The notes under the pieces are model-generated. The model was given only the letters and a program-made list of their open reading frames with translations, made no database searches and was not told where the DNA came from. A stretch of DNA of 64,000 nt, from NCBI GenBank assembly GCA_013400115.1, contig VXBP01008912.1, positions 645,501 through 709,500 of the forward strand, written 5' to 3'. Shown one piece after another: positions 24,801-37,800 of the stretch; positions within the stretch are counted from its first letter, which is position 1, and each line of letters starts with the position of its first letter. The stretch is from Rhinopomastus cyanomelas (lineage: Eukaryota > Chordata > Aves > Bucerotiformes > Rhinopomastidae). The translations under genes and the position numbers were made by a program.

Positions 24801-27800
24801 GGGTCTGCAAGAAGTCAGAGCGGACACCTATCACCGCTGCTCAACACTGAACAACGTAACGGTCCTGTGAGTGCTCTGGACAGGGGCAAATCATCTCATC
24901 ACCTTCATACATCCATCTTCTGTGCACAGTTCAGTTCAGACTGAAAGGATACCGTCTCCAAAATTCATCTTCCTGTTTGGCAAGGGAGAGAAGAACCCTT
25001 TCAGGAGAGAAATGGGCATCGTTGAAGACCATGACATGCCACGTTCTCTGCCTGGCATCGTTACTGCCGGAGACCAAATCGCATCCAAACAGCCAGTGAG
25101 CAGACACTGGAAAGCTGCTGGAGCACTGGCTTTGCCTAATGCTTCCACTCAAGGAACATCTGTTGGGCTGACTCCAAGCTAGTGAATGAGTGAGTCAATA
25201 TGCAGACCCCCTTAGAAGCTGGAGCTTTTAGTTCCAAGGCAGCCAAATGGTCTCTCAACACAGCTGTCTGTATGAGGAGTACAGGTTCATCAGGTTTAAC
25301 AACCTGTTCTTGGAGAATCAACAGCCTCCACGAGGCTGTGGGAGAAACCAATTACAACAGCAAAATGTACTATGAGGTTAGGTGGGGTGTTCATTTTCCT
25401 TGGTTCCTTAGTCAAATTCGTGAAAGCAAACTCACCTATTATGTCTTGGGATAGAATGCTGGAGCAAGAGAACAGCAGAGGCAGAATCCACAGAGAAGAG
25501 GACAGGAGGAGCAAGCAACAGCATTCATGTGCAAAATAAGCCCGAGCAGCCTGACTTAAAGGCAAAAGTGCTCTAAAGTACTAAATAAATAACACTAATG
25601 TTTATATTTGGAAAAAGAAAAACAACCACCCCATTTCTTCATCTCTAGGAAGAGACAGAAAGACACATTTAAAATGTAAATAAAAACAAACACTATTGTC
25701 TCAGAGGGGGTATGAGGCTGGGAGCATGGATAGAGGTCACACCTGGACCTGAGATTTGCTGCAGGCTTCTGCAGGGTTCTTTTTCACAATGCCTCCTTAT
25801 AGCATGGCATCACATTTTTCTGGTGACACCTAAAAGACTGGCAATAGACTACAAAAATCTTTAAAGAACACTGAAGGGCCTTTTTCTTTTTTATAAGATA
25901 CACCTAATTAAGACAATATAACACAGGGATCCAATATAAAATGGATTAGCAATATTCCTCCTATCTGATTGCTTCATTATCTACCCCGAGTGTAAATCTT
26001 AATGTCATTCTGAAAACTATCTGCTCACAGACACGGGTTAAATTTCCTAATGAAAAGCTCATTAAGTACATTGTTCTTGCAAAGGACAGGAAGACAGGGT
26101 TTTATTGCTGTCAAACCGGACTCTCAGTCCTGGGACGCGGGAAGGGGGCTCCATCACACACTTCTCATGTGATAGTGTACGAGCCGCCCTCGGCTGGGTC
26201 TGCAGACGCGCTCAGCATCTGCTTCTTATGATCAGATGACCAACGTGCTGACATCGTTTGGAAATCTAGCTGTTTATTTGGGTGCTGAATAGCATCAGAG
26301 GTCTTTTGAAATCTGGCCCCCGTCGGGGTGCTGCTCTCCTTTGAAAAGCGAGCCCTAAATCGGTCCACGCCTCAACTTCCCCGCGAGCATCATCAGCACC
26401 GTTCTGCCTCATCGGGCGGAGGAGAAGCTGCGAACACGCGCAGCAGCTCGCGTTCGAAAGGGAATATCTGAACGCACAGTTGCTCTGATGGCTGTTGCGG
26501 CATCACACGCACTTCAAAAAGCAAACAGTAGCCCAGCCTGGCTCGGGATTTTCCCTAAACCTGCACACAGCTGTGGTCTCCTCTGCAATCTGCAGCGGGG
26601 CAACGTTGACAAAACCGCTCTGCCTGCTACAGGGAACGGTTGGGAACTGTCTCGAGGCATAAAACCGAACAAAACTATCTCACTCTCTTCCTTTTTTGAC
26701 TGTGTACACACACGCGATGACTTTCCAGATGATGAAACAAGACAGGGAGTTTTGTACTTGCATGTGGTGCCACCCCATGCAAAGCAAACCCAATTTTTAT
26801 GTAACACGCGGGGAACACGAAGTGACAACACACACATGCTCGTGCAGATGCACTCCGCTAACTCCGCGAGTCAAACTTATGGGGAGTGACGTGCTCAAGC
26901 ACTGAAATTAAGGTAAGTATTTCCTAACAGCTCCGTTTATGAGGAGGGCTGTGGCACAACTGCAGCTAAGGAGCTTATTAGGGATTTGCCCTTCTTTCCT
27001 TCCTTAGGAACAGAAATTCACAGTGTGACTAAAGCCTTTGAAATTATCAATAAAAATCTTCAGCCTGGCCTAAAAGCCAACAAATAAACAGAAGGGAGGT
27101 TGCACGAGGGAGCTCAAGATTTTAAACCAACACCCAAGTCCCCAGCTGCGTGGAGATTCTTATTTTGCTCTCGATCTCTCAAAGACCGAGAGGCTTACAC
27201 GGTCTCTCCACGGTAAGCTCTCTATGAAGGGTGTTCTTTAATTACAGGCAGCTAATGAAAACAGTTTTTACTGATCTCTCTAATGTCCTGGGAAAGTCTT
27301 TACCATGGATTCTTTGTATTCTGCTTTATACCCCTGATGGAAACAGGAGACCACAAGAGCATTGGGACTTGGTGGAAACTCGATTTCCTTCCTCTGGCTT
27401 CAAAGAGAACAGTTGCAGAAATTAAGCTGCGCTGATATTGTGGTCAGATGTTGGCCAGCCTGTGGTTACACTTGTGTGTTAGATATAAAACCACTGCACG
27501 CCGGGTTTTTTCAATTGCTGAGTTCACCTTCGGTCTCTCCATCTCGCTGCGCTGACCACAGGTATCTAACTATGAAATCAAACTGAGAATTACTATTCAT
27601 ATACTTCAGTCTTGGCTTTCAGGGCTGAGTACTATTTACTCCAAATATTGAGAAAGTCACTTTGGAAAACACTAATAAATACATAACTGCAAACACACGG
27701 GATGGGAAACATTGATTTACTCTCTTAGTTTAAACAGAAAAGTTTGTGTTGCCTTTCACGTCAAACAAAATATTCTCTTCTAATAGAGAGCGACGTAACT

Positions 27801-28052
27801 CTTGGTAAAACAATTACTGCGGAAGCCCGCTCGTTGACTCGGCTTTGCTCCCTCACAATTACTCACGAGGAAGGATGTGGCTCCCTGTGTGTGGTTTTTT
27901 AAGATCTGCTACATTCACTCATTGGTTCCTTTATTTCTTCAGCTCTTCACAGAGATATGTGAATTATCTCTGCAACAAGCTCAGCAAGGTCTGAGAGAAT
28001 CAGTCGTTCTGCTGGAGATAGGTCTCAAGTGACCCAGAAAACCAGTGAACAG
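24801..28052. other. NPAS3 intron, unique sequence with CpG block
   Basis: No CR1 in over 3 kb, which makes it one of the longer repeat-free stretches. It contains the CpG-rich block at 26128-26515. The 133-codon plus-strand frame at 26488-26889 overlaps the end of that block but has no recognisable domain. Confidence 0.55.
26128..26515 (+). promoter_or_regulatory. CpG-rich block, possible promoter or enhancer
   Basis: About 29 CpGs by hand count, 17 of them in 26329-26513, in a region otherwise nearly free of CpG. No repeat explains it. A consensus donor (AATTAAG|GTAAGTATT) lies downstream at 26910 on the plus strand, so a short unstable or non-coding antisense transcript could start here. 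Function is inferred, not seen. Confidence 0.4.
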
Positions 28053-28332
28053 GAATCACAGAACATTAGGGATTGGAAGGGACCTCAGAAGATCATCCAG
28101 TCCAATCCCCCGCCAGAGCAGGATCACCAAGTCACACGGGAACATGAAACCAGGTGGGTTTCAAACACCTCCAGAGAAGGAGACTCCAAAACCGCCCTGG
28201 GGTTCCCCCACAGCCCATTCCAGTGCTCTGTCACCCTCACCATGAAGAAGTTCCTTCTCATACTGATGTGGAACGTCCCATGTTCCAGCTCACACCCACT
28301 GCCCCTTGTCCTATCATTAGATGACACTAAGA
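28053..28332 (-). mobile_element. CR1 3' region, young group, with a small deletion
   Basis: GAATCACAGAACATTAGGGA through to CTTGTCCTATCATTAGATGA. The usual GATCACCTAGACCAAGTC is shortened to GATCACCAAGTC, a deletion between two ACC triplets. Confidence 0.93.
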
Positions 28333-29278
28333 AGAAACAAAGGCTGAGATCTACAGAATTTAGGAGGACTTGTAAGTATGCCCTTACACCATCTGCTCAG
28401 CTGAGAGGACCAAGCTATGCTGGATGTGCTGAAACTGCTCAATCCAACCACAAGATCCTCAACCTCTTTCATTGGCAAAACAAAGCACTACAATGTCCAG
28501 CTGCACCAAAGACCTGTTCAACACACGCAAAGACACTTCTTTTGCTGACCAAAGGACACATAAGAGAAACACAAGTTCTACCAGATACTGCAATCTGTGG
28601 ACTGCAACAGCCCTTTCTGATTTTCCATATCAAGCCCCATGGCAACGATTAGTTTTTGTCTGCTTCGGATTACCGAAAGCAACAAGCAGCACCGGCACTC
28701 TTGGCGCACGGGGGTTACTGCACATCTGTAACTGGCTAACCCCACCGGGGGCGTTATTTGGAAACGCCGCGTAGACTGCACATGCAATTTCAGATATTTG
28801 TGCTTCTAAAAAGGACCACCTGGAGCTAACCCGTGCAACGTGAAGCACGAATGTAAAAGTCATATGGAAGCATTTTTGTAAGAGCTCTGCAAAAGCGAAC
28901 GGCTGTGGCACAGACTTCTACATAGAACTTTCTACTCGTTGGAAATCCAGGTCATCATACGATGACAAGAAATTAACTCTGTTTTCACTTGAAAGCTTTA
29001 CCTGACTTAATTCACCACCACCACCACAGTTGGAGCCACTACAACCGTCAGTGCTATTCCCCTTGTGACAGATCTACCTCTGCAAATCTGAAGCCTATGC
29101 TCTTGCTAAAATCCACTCAGCCAATAGTGTCAATATTCTCAATCATAACCTGTAGTGACAACATTCACCAGCTCTTAGCTTGAACGACAAAAGTACCTTC
29201 TCAACCCAGGAGTGAATTCTGAACAGCACAGCGAGGATCGCTGTGCACAGACGGACACACACCCTGAATAAGCGATTA

Positions 29279-29545
29279 TCACAGAATCAGAATCACTCAC
29301 TCTGGTTGGAAAAGACACCTGGGATCACTGAGTCCAACCATCTAGCCTACCTTACAAGTTCACCATATCTTTCAACACCTCATCCAAGCGATCTCTAAAC
29401 ACATTCAGGGATGGCGACTCAACCACTTCCCCGGGAAGCCCATTCCGGTGCCTGACCAACCTTTCTGTGAAAAAATTCTTCCTCATATCAAGGCTAAATC
29501 TCCCCTGTTATAACTTGAGCCCGTTCCCTTTTGTTCTAAAAACAT
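29279..29545 (-). mobile_element. CR1 LINE 3' fragment joined to the tRNA-Val pseudogene
   Basis: Read on the minus strand, this follows the CR1 3' region: a GGCTCAAGTT start, an AGGAAGAATTTTTTC segment, GGAATGGGCTTCCC, GTGGTTGAGTCGCCATCCC, and an end with TTTTCCAACC plus a degenerate ATTCTG tail. It belongs to an older subfamily than the abundant copies in this window. It begins about 15-20 bases downstream of the tRNA-Val-like sequence. Confidence 0.88.
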
Positions 29546-29558
29546 GGAACTCTGGTGC

Positions 29559-29631
29559 TGGTTCCACTGGGGAACAAAGCCAGGACCTTCTGGGTGTAAA
29601 GCAGACGCGATTACCACTACACTATGGAACT
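29559..29631 (-). pseudogene. tRNA-Val(TAC) pseudogene, decayed
   Basis: On the minus strand, 73 nt align end to end with vertebrate tRNA-Val-TAC. The A-box region TAGTGTAGTGGT and the anticodon loop CTTTACAC are intact, and the acceptor strands GTTCCA and TGGAAC still pair. Decay is clear. The first pair is A:C. Anticodon-stem position 39 is C, opposite C31. The T-stem is broken at position 53. The T-loop reads TTTGTTC, so the invariant C56 and A58 are lost and the B box is damaged. A T5 tract lies about 17 nt past the 3' end and resembles a pol III terminator. The sequence runs directly into a CR1 3' segment on the same strand, so it could be a retroposed tRNA or the head of a SINE-like chimera rather than a former gene. 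Confidence 0.85.
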
Positions 29632-30667
29632 GCCACACAAAGACCGAACAGAAAAGTTAACAACTTTCGTGGGTTTCTTTTAAATATTAATATTCTCTTA
29701 CCAGGTTGTTTTCATTACCAAGACTGCACTGAGAACACAAACACATAGGGGAAAAACATGACCACAAAAAGGAGAGAGTCAAATCTGGAAGCAGAGTATG
29801 ATAGGAAGACAAAATTATGCATATCAGGTGTTCCAGGGAAGGGCTCAAAAACAAAACAAAAACCCAGAAAAAAGAAAAGCTAAGAAAAATAAACTGTATT
29901 AAAAGAACATAATGAAAATGCAAAAATTACCAAGTCGGTGTCGCAGCACGAGAGAAGGAGGAAGATGAATTACAGTGCAATAGAAGGGAAATGTGGTAGT
30001 GGCTGGGAGTGAGAAAAAAGACATTAAAGTCACCGGTGCTGTTTCTGTGCTCTTAAACCACTTACTGTTTACTTGTTTTCCTATTTAATTGTTAAGTTGG
30101 AAGGTGGAGCTCTAGCAATAAACAACTCTTCCAGGGACTGACAGACATCTGATTGACAACACTTTAGAAAGAGCATTAATTTGTTACCAGCAGTAAACGT
30201 TTTGTGTCTCCACAGAAGTGATGGATAGAACTTTTTACGATACAAATAAAGCACCAGGAGAAAATAAATCATTTTATCATTTCTGCAAGCAGAACTGGAA
30301 GGATCAGGTAGGTTCTTTTTATGTCTTCGTTCATGCAAAAAAGGAGAGCTGAACTTGAAATGCTGTTCTCATTCGGCATCGCTAGAAAAACTAAACCTTT
30401 CTACATCGTCTAACAAAATTAACTACAAAGCAGCAACTCCAGCAGCCCGGAGTCTAGAATAAAGATAAAAATTAATACAGCAACAATAATGTAATAACAA
30501 CAATAATAATTTGCATTTCATTATACTGAAATAAATTTTAGGAGGTTTGATTTACTGAGCCGCACAGATCAAAACATCACTGTAATTTGCAAATTTTCAA
30601 TCAGCACTCGTGCCATGTTTACTCCCAGTTCATTGATGATTAACACCCGGAGTGGCTTCTGCAAAAA

Positions 30668-30844
30668 AACACTGGAACAGGCTGCCCAGGGGGGTTGTGG
30701 AGTCTCCTTCTCTGGAGACATTTAAAACCTGCCTGGATATGTTCCTGTGCGACTTGTTCTGGGGGATGCTGCTGTGGCAGGGGGTCTGGACTGGATGATC
30801 TTTTGAGGTCACTTCCAATCCCTGATGTTCTGTGATTCTGTGAA
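30668..30844 (+). mobile_element. CR1 3' end, young group
   Basis: ACTGGAACAGGCTGCCCAGG, a GTTGTGGAGTCTCCTTCTCT segment, and a TCACTTCCAATCCCTGATGT tail with TTCTGTGATTCTGTG. Confidence 0.93.
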
Positions 30845-33370
30845 ACTCCTTTCTCAGTAGTAATTTTGATGTCCAAGACCCATCAGTCACAGAGTTAACG
30901 TGTTTAGTTTGGTTTCACCAATATAACGTCCCTCCATTACTTTAAAAGGGTAGTTTTTACGTCACATAAAGCCTTATGACTATGATGCCCATCAGCTTCC
31001 GAGTCCCTTGCTTGCACCACGGCGGGTTACCTAGCAAAGAAACTCCGAACCACAGCAGGGCAATGCCAGTGAGCATTACTGGGATAGCAGGGTTTCCCTG
31101 CTCTGTGGGGAAGAGCAGCTCTTTTTTTGGCAAAACAGACACAAGTGCTTCCAAAGTTTGATCCAGACACGAAAGACTTCTTGTTTACCCAGAGAAAACC
31201 CACAACAAGGTACAATAACCCTGTTTTGATCAAGAAGAGATGATACAGAATCACACAACCATTTAGGTTGGCGGGCTTCTCCCAGCCAACCGTTTGCATT
31301 GCTGATGCCTATGACTGATGACACCGCCGTTAACAGCAACCTGAACTATCAAGGTCTACAGAATGGATTCGGTACAGGCAAGCACTTGGAAGAAATGTTT
31401 ATCAAGCTCCCCCATCTTTGCTGTATCAGTAGAGGTTTTACTGCACCTTACTGCTAATGAGCCTGAACTGCTGCCTGAACTCTTCCAATTCCCAATTTTT
31501 CCTCCATTTTCTACTCCTGCTATATTTTTCCTTAATGCCTCTGCTTGTTTTGGTCAACTCTCTGTACCTCAGACACTGCAGTTTATCTTAACTGCTCTAT
31601 ATAGTTCCCTTTTATTCCCAGAGTTTTACATAACTACACACAGATATTTGTTCAAATTATTGATTTCACTTTCACTCTGACAGAGGATTTTTTTCATTTT
31701 CAGATGCACAGGAAACCATCATTTGATAGTTTTTTTTTTCTTTGAGAGTCCTAGTCAACTTTTTTCTAACTTTTCCATCAACATTTTTCCTCACAATCAA
31801 TTTCACACTTAACTTTCACACAGGCAATTAGTCTCTCAAAAACACCGAGTATATTGGTTGGCAGCTTCCTCATCTGCAGACCAAAAGCAATCAGGTCATG
31901 ATCACTTGTCACTAGGCAACTAACAACTTCAAGTCCAGTATTCAATTCATCTTCTCCATCACAATGAGAGTCTAACAGAACGACCTCACTTTGGGTTCCA
32001 TATCTTTCATATTAGAAAACCATCGATACCTCTCACAAAATACATTCATGGTTTACCACTGACTGAATTCTCTGGCACTGGTTTCCTACGTTCAGACAAC
32101 ACCTAATCAAACTTTTCTTTAACCTGTGTTAAAGGGTCGAGGGCCAAGCTACCATGTCCTAGGGCTGCACTGCCCCTACGGCCACATCAACAGGTTTGAT
32201 GACAGACAGATGTGTTTGCAATCGGTGTTGGGTACCAGTACCCTGTCAGAGCACTTCCTAGCACTTTATAGTAAACAGGAATCATAGTGTCATAAGAAAA
32301 ATGCCTCAAAATAAGGATAAATAAATTACAGGGCTATCAAGAGTTCTCCAGCACGAGAGCAGAGGTTCCAGATGAAGCGAGATGGCCAGACTCAGACCAT
32401 ACTCCTAACAAGCAGTACAGCCAATTCATCTGTGTTATACTCTTTTCATCTGATTGACATCCTCATGTCCTACAGTGTAAAACCACATGTCTTAGGGTAG
32501 AACAACTGAGGAATAAAGTAATTCTTATTTCTTTGTCCCTACAGACGGTCTCCCTGAGACAGAATTGTGCGGTGGTTCAGAAGACTGAGCTGGTCTTAGC
32601 ACAAGACTTGTGTGGTTTGGCAGGGAAAGGCTTGTAATATCTTCTATCTTTTGTTCAGCAGACAGCACTCAAATTAACATAGAAAAGGCTAACAACAGGT
32701 AATGTTATTTAAAGTGCTTCCACAACAAGATCATTCAGAAGAGAACAGTTAATTTATCTCTTAAAAATGCATATATATATATCCAGCATAAAAATTATTA
32801 GGAAAAGGTATTTAAGTTAATGAAATTCATCCCACTTGACATTTGGGACAACAATTATCATACTTTCCAATTATCATTATTGCTTATCTTCATTCCTAGA
32901 GAATTCAAAGCAATGGACTTGTTTCCTCAACCTGAAGTTCCACACAAAGACAAGATATCAAGTTCACCTCCAACCTGCACTTACATGCTTGTTTATGCTG
33001 AGGAGGGATCCTTGGCAAGTCATGAGAGTTTGAAGGAAATGGGTGCGATTGTGTTTTAAAGCCTATTTTTCCTTTTCTTGTGAAAGGAGGATGCAGAACA
33101 GAGGTAACACTGAAGGCCTTAGTGCAAGCCACATGTCACAGTCGCATTCAGTTACGTTGGACAAGAACAACTGCCATTCACCACAAACACTTTTGACAGC
33201 ACCTGATGTGGTTTCATACTGATCTATATTAATTCCAGAACACAGACATGTAAAACTACCTCACTGTGGAACACAGAATGCTGGAAGTGGAGATGCCTAA
33301 ACTCAAAGTGACATACACCTCACACCATGAAGTCTTTTTCGTGCCTCAACTAGACTCATTCACCTCTTCT
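30845..33370. other. NPAS3 intron, unique sequence
   Basis: No repeat longer than a trace CR1-like motif near 31250. A short (AT)n run lies at about 32769-32780. Short open frames only. Confidence 0.55.
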
Positions 33371-33573
33371 CATAGAATCATCCAATCCCCCTGCCACAGC
33401 AGGATCACCTGGACCAAGTCGCACAGGAACACATCCTTCACTGGAGATGTTTAAGACCCACCTGGATGTGTTCCTGTGTGACTTGGTCCAGGTGACCCTG
33501 CTGTGGCAGGGGGATTGGACTGGATGATCTTTTGAGGTCCCTTCCAATCCCTAATGATTCTATGAGTCTATGG
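33371..33573. mobile_element. CR1 3' end in fold-back form
   Basis: A minus-oriented piece (33371-33436) is followed at once by a plus-oriented 3' end (33437-33573) of the same CR1 region. Positions 33381-33436 and 33464-33519 form a 56-bp inverted repeat with two mismatches and a 27-bp spacer. Both arms carry TCCAGG, where most sister copies have TCTAGG, so they look like copies of one molecule. Confidence 0.92.
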
Positions 33574-33935
33574 TTCTCTTGTAGGAGAAGATAAGTAAGA
33601 TTACTCTACTTATTTAACATGTAAAATGTAAAGATGTGTCTTTCAAAAGCTCATTATGAACCTACTTTATAACTCCAGATTGTGGTTAATCCCACTATTA
33701 CTTGTTTTGACTGAGATTAAAGACAGGCCTGAGTTGTTTTATGCAGTCTATCCTCTGTATGTCATGTCATTAAAGGAAATTAGACTTGTGGCCTTGCACT
33801 TTTATATCTGAAGATAGAAATGAACACCATGCTTCAGCAGAAAAAGCATGAAAAACTTTGGTGGTGAAAAACAAGTTTCTAGAACAAGAATTTACAAAAT
33901 TATGCACTGAATTGTTGCTTCAAATGAAACCACAG

Positions 33936-34314
33936 TATCACAGAACATTAGGGATTGGAAGGGACCTCAAAAGATCATCTAGTTCAATCCCCCTGCCACA
34001 GCAGGATCACCTAGATCAGGTTGCACAGGAACACATCCAGGTGGGTTTAAAATGTCTCCAGAGAAGGAGACTCCACAACAGTCCCCCTGGGCAGCCCCTT
34101 CCAGTGCTCTGTCACCTTCACTGTGAAGGAGTTCCTTCTCATATTGATGTGGAACCTCCTGTGTTCCAGCTCACACCCATTGCCCCTCGTCCTATCATCA
34201 GATGACACTGAGCAGAGCCTGGCTCCATCCTCCTGACATGTATCCCTCACATAGTTATCAACATTGATGAGGTCACCTCTCAGTCTCCTTTTCTCTAAGC
34301 TAAAGAGACCCAGT
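33936..34314 (-). mobile_element. CR1 3' region, young group, long copy
   Basis: ATCACAGAACATTAGGGATT, GATCACCTAGATCAGGTTGC, TCATATTGATGTGGAACCTC, GATGAGGTCACCTCTCAGTC and a final AAGCTAAAGAGACCCAG. It covers about 380 bp up to the end of the reverse transcriptase region. Confidence 0.93.
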
Positions 34315-34818
34315 TGGGAGCTGTGGCCAAGACAGAGTTGTGAACTCTAAGACATGGAACACAGAAGAGAAAACCAAGGTGCCCCCCATTCTTCCTCCCC
34401 TTTCCCCCGTCACTCATAAAAGGAAGAAAACATGGCTTGGTAAAAACACCGATGACCAAGTGGGAAAGCACATCAGAAGCTGTGTGAGCTTTGAACAACA
34501 GCAATGGTTTGTGCTAAAGACATGAAGAAATGTGGAGTCAATCTTTCAAATGCAATATTCCCAAACACAAAAGTTCTCACAAGAGTTTGATGCTGGACAA
34601 GGACTGCAGGGCTAGTATGGGCCAGGTAGTCAGAACACACAGGAGCCCTCCAAGTCATGTAAAGCCCCACTTACTGGTTGAACACACCAAGTGTCCTATA
34701 AAAATACTGCCACCCCACAAGGAGAAACTCTAGAAAATCAACCTTTAAGGGTAAAAAATTGATCAGCAGCTCATTTACTGCTCTCCCCAGAGCACACCTC
34801 TTACAAACTGGCAGCCAG

Positions 34819-34899
34819 AGAATCACAGAACATTAGGGACTGGAAGGGACCTTGAAAGATCATCTAGTCCAATCTCCCCGCCACAGCAGGATCACCTCA
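34819..34899 (-). mobile_element. CR1 3' terminus, young group, short
   Basis: GAATCACAGAACATTAGGGA, GACTGGAAGGGACCTTGAAA and CCACAGCAGGATCACCT, then truncated. About 80 bp remains. Confidence 0.9.
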
Positions 34900-37800
34900 T
34901 TCGAGCCAAACAAAGATCTCTGGAGAGAAGGGAACAGAGGGGAGCAGCGCTGTCACTCAATGTACTGCATGGGGTCTGCTAAGAATAACTGTTTTATTCC
35001 TACTGACTCCAAATAACTTTCTGATTCTTTTCTTTCATATGAGAATCGTGCCCCGGTCTTTAAACACTGTAATCTTTAAATTAATCTGCTGCAAGCAGTG
35101 CGTGCATTTGTTTACAAGGAGTAATACTTCCCACCCAGAGACAGCCTTAGACAATATATACCCCCCAAAATTGACTGAAGTCTGCTGTTTCAGAAGATGG
35201 AAAATTTATCCACTTCCAGCAAATGTCAAATCATTGGCTATTGCTTTTAAGATTAATAAAAGATATAATGGTTTCCAGATAGCCTCTAAATAAAGATTAC
35301 TATGAATGGAGAAATGATTTACCAATAGTCACCACAATGAGATTTCTTTAAAGGTTACAATCATCAGTTATTTAGCTGAAACACTGCTGAGAATGCCTGG
35401 TCATTTCTTGAATAATGCATCGCGCTCATTGTAGATTTGATCTGTATTATAACAATATAGACACTTCTGAAATAATGGGGGAAACTGGCTTTTACTTTGC
35501 AATTGCTCGAGATATTTCCATGAAGTAATTGACTCTGAAAACATTTGCAAGCACAACTTGTTGTGGTCGCCTCACAACAGGCACAGGGAAACGGACTCAT
35601 CAGCCTTCACAGGCTTTTAAGAAACACGCAGGGATCAACACAGGGCAAAGGACCTTCCCCAAGTACTAAACTGGAACTATCCAGTTGCTGTACAGTACTG
35701 AGGGGCACATTTAAAAGTAAGCTTTGAAATTTAATTATTAACACAGAGACACTTGGGGGAAGCTAAAGGAAGCAGTTGCCTTTGCAAAGTAACTAACTAC
35801 CTCTGCTACGATTCTCCAAACACCTTTAAGCCAGTCCAGACGACTGCCCGGGCACGCACAAAGTACGTCCAGTGTCTTACTGCAGGACTATCAAACCATA
35901 CTTCACGTGAAGCTGCAAGCTATTTAGGTTGGCTTGTTTATCCACACGAGCTTCTAGGGCAGCAGAGAGCGACCTTAGAGAATGAAAATGAGTTTCTTTT
36001 AATGTAACGTCATGAATGTTTGACCAGCATGCGTTAACAGGTTGCTGTGTGAGGAGAACTGGTGAAGTAATAAAATGCACTTGTACTACACAGTTAAATC
36101 TGCTTATGGGGAGTCCTGACACGATTCTGTTCCATCAAGCTTTATGCCATCTCATCAAGCACTATTTTGATATAGTGACACATTCATACAGTCACCATTA
36201 GTACAAAGCTGAGTACTCAAATGGGGAAAAAACCCCCTTCCACAGCCCCCCACACCTCTTAGACCTAACGGAATGGGAACCATACCATGGATGGCTGGGG
36301 GAGCAGGGTTGCTGCATCAGACAGGGTGATTAAATGATGACAGTTTTCTCATAGAGAAATGTGCTAATCTAGACCGGAGTGCTTATGCTGCTGTCTAAGG
36401 TGAAGGTTTTGTTCTCCCTTAAAATTACTGTCTTCATTAGTATCCATTAGAATCTCTGCACAAAAAGCCAGCTTCAGTACTCAGGTATATATTCCTCAAA
36501 GGGATAATGAAGAACAGATCCCTGATACTCTGAAAACTTATGCTGAGATGAGACTTTCTGTACTACAGGACAGCTTGTAGAAGAAGTGTACGTACGTCTG
36601 TTAGCTACAGGAGTTCTGTGAGGAATTACTTATTTGAACAGACGCGGTAGATTGTACTGCAGAATCCACTTTATGTCTGCCTTGAAAAAATGAGACTAAA
36701 CCAGAATAAACTCTCCTGAGAAAGAATAAAGTCTCCTTCTGGAAACACTTGTGTGCTGTATTAGAAGCCTGATGAACCACACTCATGCTCCAGAGGATTT
36801 TATTACTTCCCCCCCACCCAAGAACATTACACATGATGTGGCAGATAAAGTATGGAGGATGATATCCAGTTACAAAGTTATTAGGCCAAAGCTCCACATC
36901 TGACTCCATCCATCGAAAATTCTAACTTGAACTAATTTTACTTCCTTTGAACAGAATGGGGGGTAAAAGCCCTTTGCACCACTGAAGCCCCTCATGGGGT
37001 TCACAGTGTAGACTTTAATAACGTATGAGAAAAAACCCTGAAGTGCTCAACTCTGAAATGCCCCTGCCCCAAATATTTTTCCTCCAAAACGTGAGATCAG
37101 GAGCTCAAACACAACAGGGTGGGCTCGTTGCCATCAAAGCCAGGGTGGTTTCTAGGTTTCGGTGGCTTTGAGACACGTTAACGCATCTTGCCCCCTAATG
37201 TAAGATACTTATCAGAGAGCAAAAACACTCATCTACATTAGTGACCTGAGCTAAAGGAACAACAAACTTGTCTAGTTTACAGGTCACTGGAAACACTATT
37301 TAGGACGAACAGGCCCTTAGCTCTAAAATAACTGCCAATAATTCCAATATTACCTGGTTTTTGTGGCAACTCATGTCTCAAACACTGGTTTTGCTGCCCA
37401 AGTGCTTGTCTGAGCATGGAAAGAGGATGTTTAATATTGAAAACTGACTGTTTTATCTGAAACCTTGACAGATGCCTACTAGCTCAGAAGTCAAAATAAT
37501 TTCTGTAGCATTTACAAGATAAAAAAAATCCCAGTCTCTAACCTGAAGATTAAAAGGTTTGGATGCGATTCTCTCAAACCTATAAAGCACGACACTGCCT
37601 CTAAGGTTTACCCAGAGAACTGAAAGATTGAGTCCCCGCGTGAAGGAGTAACGCCATGCTCCTCTCACACATATCCTCACATAAAATACTAGAACAAAGC
37701 AACGCGATCACCGCTAAATAACACAAAGCAATTTTGTCTACATCACCCAGGAGACTTGCAGCTCTACTAGCTACATCAACAGGCTCGTCGTTAAATAAAG

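Noticed and set aside
28029..28652. 207-codon plus-strand open frame
   Set aside because: Its first half is a CR1 3' end read antisense (28053-28332) and the rest has no domain. The length is inherited from the repeat.
31245..31280. CR1-like AATCACACAACCATTTAGGTTGG motif
   Set aside because: Too short and diverged to call as a repeat with confidence.
34047..34250. Repeated small peptides such as LVLSLDDTEKS and QITEHQGLE at several loci
   Set aside because: These are translations of the same CR1 3' region in different copies, not a gene family.
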